Assembly: GCA_001643675.2 (NCBI GenBank)
Contig: LSRY02000017.1
Span: 496,001 to 560,000 of the forward strand
Source of the DNA: Monocercomonoides exilis
Taxonomy: Eukaryota > Preaxostyla > Oxymonadida > Polymastigidae
Length of the DNA stretch: 64,000 bases
Direction of reading: 5' to 3'
Position 1 is the first letter of the stretch, and each line of letters begins with the position of its first letter. Position numbers and translations under genes: made by a program. A model generated the notes under the pieces. It worked only from the letters and a program-made list of their open reading frames with translations, did no database searches and had not been told where the DNA came from. Shown here piece by piece: positions 57,446 through 64,000 of the stretch.

Positions 57446-58080
57446 ATGAGTGTTTGCTTCCTCTTCATTTTTGGCTATGTTTATTAAGATTTATTTGCTT
57501 GCTTCTAGTTCGAAACAGTAGCACCTTTAAGTGAGACAAAATATTTGTTTAAACTTCCAACTCGCGATGTTGTTTTCTCCGAGGAAATATCAGAGGGTTG
57601 CAGTTCTCCAAAGGAATTACAACTTCCTCGAGTTGTACCCGTTGGAGAAACAAAAGTCATTGGGGTCATTCCAGCACTTGAAGATTTTCAAAAAAAGGCA
57701 CCAGCAGCAAAAGTTGAATTTTTAAAGAAACGAGAAGCTGCTCCTTCCTTTGGAGTAATGCACCAACAGGTGTTGCAACAAGAGCAAAAATTGATGGAAA
57801 GATTTTCTGCTCCAGAACTTAAACTCACTTCAGATTTTGTTATTTCAATGTGCGAAAAATCACATAAAATGTCACATTTCTCTGCTAATCCTTCAATTGA
57901 GACATATCTTGACAACGATGATGAAATTACATGGGCAGATATATATGATGGTTTGTTTCTTTTCATTTTTTGAATTAATTGTAATCTAACAATTTAATAA
58001 AAGAACCATGCGTTGTTGGGCCGAAGATCGTTAATCCAAGGAAAATTTTTGAAAAAACCATGCTTGATGACGATGTTTAA
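57446..58080 (+). CDS. Unrecognised 174-aa protein with a 6-nt first exon
   Basis: Exons 57446-57451 (ATG AGT), 57509-57950 and 58004-58080 join in phase. The first exon is only MS; it is supported by a GTTTGC donor, a CTTCTAG acceptor and the lack of an ATG near the start of the long second-exon frame. The protein (MS|FETVAPLSETKYLFKLPTRDVV..., KTMLDDDV end) is polar and has no membrane helix or motif I recognise. Divergence from RIB43A hints at a possible flagellar role but proves nothing. Confidence 0.65.
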
Positions 58081-58929
58081 TTTATCAGAGCATTTCATTC
58101 TCTTCTTGTTTTTTTAAAATTTTTACAGTTGTGAAAAGAAAAATCAGATTTATTCATAATAGTATATGATTTTTTGTTGATTTTCACACAAGAGAAAAGA
58201 AAAGCAGATCAAAATGCAAACATTTGGGGTAGAGTTCTTGCATTGATGGAAAAAACAAAGACTTGACCCAATAATTTTTTGCAATTAGATAATTATAAGT
58301 CTTGCATTCTCATTCAAAAAAATCAAGAAAAATACAACAATTTCGAATAAAATAAAAAAATAATGTGAGGAGCATAATTCAAAAAGCAATAAATTAAGTC
58401 CATTTAGGTATTCTTTTAATTTTTATTTTTGTTGATTGAAAACTTCAAGTTAGATGCTTCTATTATTGGTTTTTGTGAATTGTTAAAATAAATTTGAATT
58501 TTAACGTTAACAAGAATCAGTTGCATTATGCTGACTGATGCTTTAATAATCATATAAACTTATAACTTAAACATGCATACATGAATATTTCAAAAATCAA
58601 ACATACATCAAACAAAAGTTGCTAGAGAATGAGCAAAGCAAACATAAAGAATATGATGTGGTATTGGGAATGAATAATAACAAAACGTAAAAAAATAGAT
58701 AAAACATTTGTTGAACATTACTCTACATTCGAATATTTTATTGAATAATTACAAAAATGTCAAAATACATGAACCTAATAATGACTCAGTGCAGACAAAT
58801 GGAAAGCAAAGTTATTAGGTTTAAAAAAAATGTTGTTGATTATAAATTTCGAATAAAATATATAAAAGCTAAAATGATAGAAGAAGCTTTTGTGTATTAT
58901 GAATCATGTATCATTCACCATATATTCCT
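58081..58929. other. Convergent spacer, nothing recognised
   Basis: 849 nt, AT-rich, between the unknown gene and the 3' end of giant protein 2. The small frame at 58757-59002 overlaps the giant gene antisense and has noise-like composition. Confidence 0.6.
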
Positions 58930-61900
58930 TTACAAATTTGATCTAGAGCAAGATGCAAGGCGTCGTAGCTCGGAAACATTAAGATTCGAATCTTCATCGT
59001 AGGTGATTGCATCCGAAACCGTGAATATCACAGTGCCAGACGGAAAATGCTGGAAAAACTCCCGCTTCATCCCAATCAGCGTCGGCCTGGCTTTCTTGTC
59101 CTCTGAAAGCGCTGCCAGGATCACTTCGTCATACGACGAGCTCACCTTCGAGCAGTTCGGCCTCTCCCCATTCAGAATCTTCTGCCCCGCCACCACTGCC
59201 TCATACTCCCCAAACGGGATCTTCAGCGTCACACACTCCCACAGCATCATCCCAATCGAAAACACAACTGTCTTCTTCGATCCCTGGCTCTTTGTTCCAT
59301 TCAGCAGCTCTGGCGCTTTCCACCTCATGCACTCGTTCTTGCTGTCTTCCTCATCCTCAAACGCAGACGAGGGAAGAGAGTCGCTGTCATCATCATTATC
59401 ACTGGCTGATGTCACAACTGTTGATGAAGAGATGGAAGATGAATCTGAGTCATCAGACAATAAGTCAGAATGCATCACAATGCAGATGACCATGTGCTCT
59501 GAGAACAACACAATGTGTGGACTCAGATTGGAAAGAGATTGAAGAGGGTTTTCCATCTCATCGAAAGAGTGGAGAGCGAGATTAGCCACCCAGAACAGGA
59601 TTTGGGCAGCTGTCTGCTCCCTCTCCTGCAGAGTGCCAATCGCCATCTCTTTTGTCTTGTTCCTTCCATGAAGCAGCATGAATAATGAATCCCTCAAATC
59701 CACAATCAGCTTCTCATGTGGAGATGAACAGGCCATTGCATCCACCAGATTCGACATTGATGATGTGGTTGGACACAAATCTTCACCTCGAACAAATGTG
59801 GATTCTGTGTCTGATGTGTCGGTGGTTGAAGTGGAAGAAATGGAAGGTGATGGCGTTCGCTTCCTTGTCTCTTCTTCCTCAACCTTCTCCAGCATCCATT
59901 CAGGAATCTTGTCTGAATCTCTCCCCAAAATGTATTCTGTTGAACCACTCTCAGAGAGAAGATGCTCTGATGACTCTGAGTGCTTTATATTCGTCTCATA
60001 TATTCTCTTCTTTATCCTCTCTTCATTCTTCCTTTCTGCCTCTCTCTCTGCTCTCCTCCACTGCTCCTCAGGTGACATCTCCATCGTCACCATCTCAAAT
60101 GCCTTCGGATCCTTTTTCACTGTGTCTTCCACAATGATTTCCAATTCCTCTGTTCTTCTCTTTTGTTTTCTCCATCGAACTGCCAAAACAACAGATACAA
60201 TGAGCACAATCAATAAAACTACAACAAGAGCAATTACAATGACCGGCCAAAATGTTTTTCGTTCTTCTCCTCCTTCAACAAGTCTTCCTTCTCCATTTGT
60301 CTGAAGTTTGCTCCTGTTTTTCAGAATAATTTCTTCGGTTGAATAAGAAGAGAACTCATTTTTGAATAAAATGGAAACAGACACTTCTGTCTCTTCAGAT
60401 GCAGATGCAACCATAGAAAATGGAATATAACCCAACACATTTTTCTCAGATAAAAATCCAGATTCAGTAAATTGATATTTTTCAATCATATCCACCTCCC
60501 CAATTCTCGATATGATCTGGAAAGACAGATCGCAAGGTAGAAGAAGTTCTCCATTGAAAGTCAGTTTCATTTTTCCTCCAAATTCTTCTGTAGAAACCGA
60601 ATGCAACTTCGAAATAAAGAATGGAGACGGTCTTTCTGCTGCAATTCCATAAATCTTGCATCCTTCATTGAGTATCCACAACGAAGTTCTTGCATTTAAT
60701 CCATCTCCTCCATTCAAACTTATTACATTAAATACACCTGAATTGGAGCATAAAATATTTCTTCGAATTGAAGGATAATTATGAATTGACGGATTGTTGT
60801 CGAAGAATTTTCCTTCTGAAATAGAAATGTTCCCACCAAAAATTGATAATCCACCATTTGGAGATTTTGAAATAATTGAGTTATTTAAGGATACAAAGCA
60901 GCTAGCAAAATCAACTAGTGAAGTATTCCATTTGCAAATATTTTTCTCTTCAAAATTTTTTTGCGGGATTTGATCACTTTCTTTTGATAAATTTCCTTCA
61001 AACTGACATGATTTGATATTCACAGTCGAGCAATTTGAGAGCATTACCAAACTTCCAAGCTTCTTTCCACCAGAAGAGGAACTAGAAACAGTGCAATTGT
61101 TCATCCCCAGTCTGCTCCACTTTGAGCGGCACTCAAAGAAAGACGATGAATCCAGCGAAGTGACATTAACCAGATCTACTAGAGAAAATTCAAATTCAAA
61201 TGCAGATGCAGTTGAAAACGAAGATTCGCAGTTTATTTTCGCTTGTGTCTCAAAAACATCGTAACCAATCTCAAATAAAGACCCACAACACGCAGTGCTG
61301 TTGGAGGCTGTTAGCTTTTCGACTGAACCACACATGCTCTTCAGAAAGATTGCGCTTTTTGATGTATTGACATTTTCCAGTTTTGCATCAAACATAACCA
61401 ATCTTCCATCTTCGCATTCCATAATTCTTGAGCAATGCAAATCTTTCATTAATATTTTTTCCAAAGAGAGCTCGCTTCTGGCATCAGAAATGAGAATGAC
61501 AGAATCGAAAACGCTTCCTGCTTCTCCGCAAAATTTACATAAGTTATATGAGCTTCTTCCAGACACAGTGGAAAACAACACTGTATGAAACGCTCTGTAA
61601 TCAGCCGGAAGAATAAAACAGAGCCCTTCAAAAGCCACATCGTCGCCAACACTCACCACCCATTCGCGAGTCTTGCTCAGGATAGTTCTGAATGTCACAT
61701 TTGCCATCTCTCTAGAAATTGACTTCATTTCCATCCCGCCAATTTCGCATTCCCTCTCGATTTCGCTCTCCACATCCACAAGCAGCCTCGACCCGAAGTC
61801 TATGATAAGATGTTCTAACCCACATCCCACTGTAACACATGGCTGCTCCACCTTTCCACATTGTCTCCCCTTCGTCCCGTTCTTCTCCTCCGCAGACGAC

Positions 61901-64000
61901 ACAACGATCGTGCTCTGCTGGTAGATCGTCACATACTCAATCAGATCCACCGGCACATAGTTCTCCTCGTCGATCCCGTAGATCGCATCAAACCGATTGT
62001 ACACTTCTGGCCTCAGATCCAGGACAAATTGTGTTTCGTTAATCTGCTCTGCAATCTTCTTGCACTCCACAAATATGTCTCTCCCTTTCCATGCTCCGTT
62101 CCCTTTGAACTCACACTTTTTGAACACAAAGTCCAGCGCTCCCTGCCCCTCCGCCTTCATATACACCCCGCCGCCCCTCCCAGCTTTGGGTGAGCACAAG
62201 CAGTTCGTGATTTTGTTGTTATTCATCTCATACCGACAGTTCGCCCCTAGCACATACATCATCACTCCCCCCGCCTCTGACATCTCCGACCGGGACATAT
62301 CAAACACACTGCTGTTGATCTTCATCACCAGCACACTTGCCGATGTGTCTGTGAACACACTCGACCCGTTGTACCACGACATCACTCGACGGAATGAACT
62401 CCCGTTTATTTCCACACTTGGAACCTCGTTGCCTCCTGCCCTTGCCCCAGCTCCATCCGCATAGCTCACAATCCCCTCGTTCGCTGTCACATTCGCCAGA
62501 TCCACCCCATTCATCGCACAGCTGCACCCTCCCCACACCTCCACCAGCGCCCTTTCAAAGTTCAGCCCTACTGCTTCAAAGTCAGTCAGCGCCATCAATC
62601 CGCCATGTACAGCAACAAACGTCATACCTGAGAAGTGAGCCGAGCTGCTTGCTGCCAACGAGCACCCTTCAACAGTCAGCGACCCACCATGACTCCAAAT
62701 CACAACCCCCGACGCATCCTCCAGCGTTCCATCCAGGAACAGATCAACCCCTGTGAACGAGAGGCTCCACCAATTCGCAAACAGCCCCTCGCTCAATCCT
62801 GCACCCCCAGGCTTCTGCAGAACAAGCAACGCTCTTGCTGCTTCTCCTGACCCTGAAGGCGCTGCTCCAACCGAGCAGTTCGACAGATCGCATTCATCTT
62901 CCACAGCCAAAGAGCCTACAAGATACACTTTTTTTGCTTCTATATTCTCCTCGAGATGACTCAGCCCCTTCCAGAATGTTCGACACGGATCGTCCTCTGA
63001 CCCACACCTCATCACATCGCTTCCTGCACTCGAAACGAAAATCGTACTCGACAAAAACCGAATCAGGAAGCGAAACAGGTCTGTATTCTCAAACTGGCTA
63101 TCTGTACCGGCAAACACATTCCCATCGCTGCTCAGCCCCGAATAGTTAAACTCGAATGCTGCACCTGTGATAGTCGTGTTCAGCGCCTTTGCTTTGACGA
63201 AAAGACTCTTCCCAGCAAAGGCCTTGTTGTTGTCAAACGTCGCATCCTTGAACTTCAGCGGCTGGGTTCCATCAGCCAGCACACTGTCGACAAATAGGAA
63301 CCCTCCTCTCCCTGACGCTTCTGAGCACTTGCACGAGTCCATCACACACCCCTCCACCAGCAGCACCTGCCCCGCTGACAGATGGCATGCCACACACCCG
63401 CCTTCCATGCTGCTCGCTGCTTCCACTCCCATAAACTGGCAGCGAGTGGCCGAAAATCCTGAAGCAATCGCTAGCGGAACTGCACCAAACTTCTGCGGCT
63501 CAAACGAGCACAAGCTCATCCAAACTGTCCCTCCATTCGAATGGATCAGATAATACGTGCATTCTGCATTCATTGTTAAAGAAGAAGAAGAAGAAGGAAA
63601 AACAAAAGAGAAGGAACAGTTAGAGAGAGTCAGCCCTTCTTCTTGTGAAGAAGCAGACTGAAGCAGCCCAGCTTGCCCAGAAGTGAACAAAAGAGGCAGA
63701 GAAAACCCAATCCGCTCAAGCCTCAGATTCCCCTTGTTCAGCAAGACAGCCTCAGACACTCTACCCAAAATGGCTGCGCAAACACCAACCGTGCATTTAC
63801 TCGCTTCATCTGCAGATGCCACCGAAAAGGATGTCAGCTCGTGCCAATGGTCAACCAACGCTTCCGACTTAATTGTCAGGCTCTTGCGCACAGCATCAGT
63901 CTGGATGTTTCTCAGCCCTCTCCACAGCGAACAGCACGGGTAGCTCTCACTTCCACACCCAACCATGTCATATCCGCTTGGAGAGACAACAATCGCAGGC
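58930..64000 (-). CDS. Giant beta-helix surface protein with a pseudokinase-like tail (copy 2, 5' end missing)
   Basis: Open minus-strand frame from the window edge to the stop at 58930, about 1,690 residues, no introns seen. The N-terminus with its signal peptide lies outside; the frame is still open at 64000 (...IVVSPSGYDMVGCGSE). Ectodomain modules repeat the C-G-x4-P-C motif (near 63960, 63010, 61870) and GRGG turns. The membrane helix FWPVIVIALVVVLLIVLIVS is identical in its first 20 residues to copy 1. The cytosolic tail is also nearly the same (DPKAFEMVTM, MSPEEQWR, SSEHLLSESGSTEYILGRD). The kinase-like end has LSNLSPHIVLF, RWKAPELL, FSIGMMLWEC and the same missing catalytic residues. 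Outside the tail the two copies have diverged much more. Confidence 0.85.
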   Translation of the reverse strand, partial: PAIVVSPSGYDMVGCGSESYPCCSLWRGLRNIQTDAVRKSLTIKSEALVDHWHELTSFSVASADEASKCTVGVCAAILGRVSEAVLLNKGNLRLERIGFSLPLLFTSGQAGLLQSASSQEEGLTLSNCSFSFVFPSSSSSLTMNAECTYYLIHSNGGTVWMSLCSFEPQKFGAVPLAIASGFSATRCQFMGVEAASSMEGGCVACHLSAGQVLLVEGCVMDSCKCSEASGRGGFLFVDSVLADGTQPLKFKDATFDNNKAFAGKSLFVKAKALNTTITGAAFEFNYSGLSSDGNVFAGTDSQFENTDLFRFLIRFLSSTIFVSSAGSDVMRCGSEDDPCRTFWKGLSHLEENIEAKKVYLVGSLAVEDECDLSNCSVGAAPSGSGEAARALLVLQKPGGAGLSEGLFANWWSLSFTGVDLFLDGTLEDASGVVIWSHGGSLTVEGCSLAASSSAHFSGMTFVAVHGGLMALTDFEAVGLNFERALVEVWGGCSCAMNGVDLANVTANEGIVSYADGAGARAGGNEVPSVEINGSSFRRVMSWYNGSSVFTDTSASVLVMKINSSVFDMSRSEMSEAGGVMMYVLGANCRYEMNNNKITNCLCSPKAGRGGGVYMKAEGQGALDFVFKKCEFKGNGAWKGRDIFVECKKIAEQINETQFVLDLRPEVYNRFDAIYGIDEENYVPVDLIEYVTIYQQSTIVVSSAEEKNGTKGRQCGKVEQPCVTVGCGLEHLIIDFGSRLLVDVESEIERECEIGGMEMKSISREMANVTFRTILSKTREWVVSVGDDVAFEGLCFILPADYRAFHTVLFSTVSGRSSYNLCKFCGEAGSVFDSVILISDARSELSLEKILMKDLHCSRIMECEDGRLVMFDAKLENVNTSKSAIFLKSMCGSVEKLTASNSTACCGSLFEIGYDVFETQAKINCESSFSTASAFEFEFSLVDLVNVTSLDSSSFFECRSKWSRLGMNNCTVSSSSSGGKKLGSLVMLSNCSTVNIKSCQFEGNLSKESDQIPQKNFEEKNICKWNTSLVDFASCFVSLNNSIISKSPNGGLSIFGGNISISEGKFFDNNPSIHNYPSIRRNILCSNSGVFNVISLNGGDGLNARTSLWILNEGCKIYGIAAERPSPFFISKLHSVSTEEFGGKMKLTFNGELLLPCDLSFQIISRIGEVDMIEKYQFTESGFLSEKNVLGYIPFSMVASASEETEVSVSILFKNEFSSYSTEEIILKNRSKLQTNGEGRLVEGGEERKTFWPVIVIALVVVLLIVLIVSVVLAVRWRKQKRRTEELEIIVEDTVKKDPKAFEMVTMEMSPEEQWRRAEREAERKNEERIKKRIYETNIKHSESSEHLLSESGSTEYILGRDSDKIPEWMLEKVEEEETRKRTPSPSISSTSTTDTSDTESTFVRGEDLCPTTSSMSNLVDAMACSSPHEKLIVDLRDSLFMLLHGRNKTKEMAIGTLQEREQTAAQILFWVANLALHSFDEMENPLQSLSNLSPHIVLFSEHMVICIVMHSDLLSDDSDSSSISSSTVVTSASDNDDDSDSLPSSAFEDEEDSKNECMRWKAPELLNGTKSQGSKKTVVFSIGMMLWECVTLKIPFGEYEAVVAGQKILNGERPNCSKVSSSYDEVILAALSEDKKARPTLIGMKREFFQHFPSGTVIFTVSDAITYDEDSNLNVSELRRLASCSRSNL

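Noticed and set aside
1-64000. CRISPR array, bacterial operon or integrated plasmid/transposon
   Set aside because: No spaced direct repeats, no Shine-Dalgarno-led operons and no transposase, integrase or reverse-transcriptase motifs were found; gene content and introns are eukaryotic.

Overview
The window is nuclear DNA of a microbial eukaryote. Genes are cut by many short spliceosomal introns (mostly 50-130 nt), AT-rich spacers separate compact genes on both strands, and the standard stop codons close every reading frame. The mix of a calmodulin-like protein, several flagellar genes, a YgeW/ornithine-type carbamoyltransferase and two very large beta-helix membrane proteins fits a flagellated, probably anaerobic protist. 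My best guess is an oxymonad (Preaxostyla, Monocercomonoides-like). That is inference; no rRNA or phylogenetic marker was available to me.

Layout. Positions 1-2177: the 3' end of an unknown gene, then a VAMP7-type R-SNARE. 2854-9560: WDHD1/Ctf4 (minus) and XRCC1 (plus), a replisome/repair pair fired from one 199-nt spacer. 9974-15759: cytosolic HSP70 and a WDR63/IC140-type axonemal dynein intermediate chain (both minus). 15910-24098: a small unknown protein, a calmodulin-like protein, a YgeW-like carbamoyltransferase and a CDKL5-like kinase with a 1,200-residue low-complexity tail. 25004-32854: giant beta-helix receptor-like protein 1. 33876-36926: glucosidase II beta (PRKCSH). 37555-44932: a small membrane protein with an apparent frameshift, a C2H2 zinc-finger protein, an EF-hand protein, a DUF1295 membrane protein, IFT25 and an ICMT/PEMT-like membrane protein. 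45083-51333: a secreted S9 serine peptidase and an F-box-like/beta-propeller-like protein. 53649-58080: ESCRT-III CHMP3, V-ATPase proteolipid c, RIB43A and an unknown 174-aa protein. 58930-64000: giant beta-helix protein 2, cut by the window edge.

The functional themes are flagellum construction (dynein IC, CDKL5-like, IFT25, RIB43A), endomembrane traffic and acidification (VAMP7, CHMP3, V-ATPase c, glucosidase II) and genome maintenance (Ctf4, XRCC1). Seven adjacent pairs are head-to-head with 59-245 nt between start codons. I reconstructed about 72 introns by homology and reading phase. About two thirds start GTNTG, and two or three appear to be GC-AG introns.

The most unusual content is the pair of giant surface proteins. 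Each has a modular Cys-containing beta-helix ectodomain, one transmembrane helix and a conserved cytosolic tail ending in what looks like the C-lobe of a protein kinase without catalytic residues.
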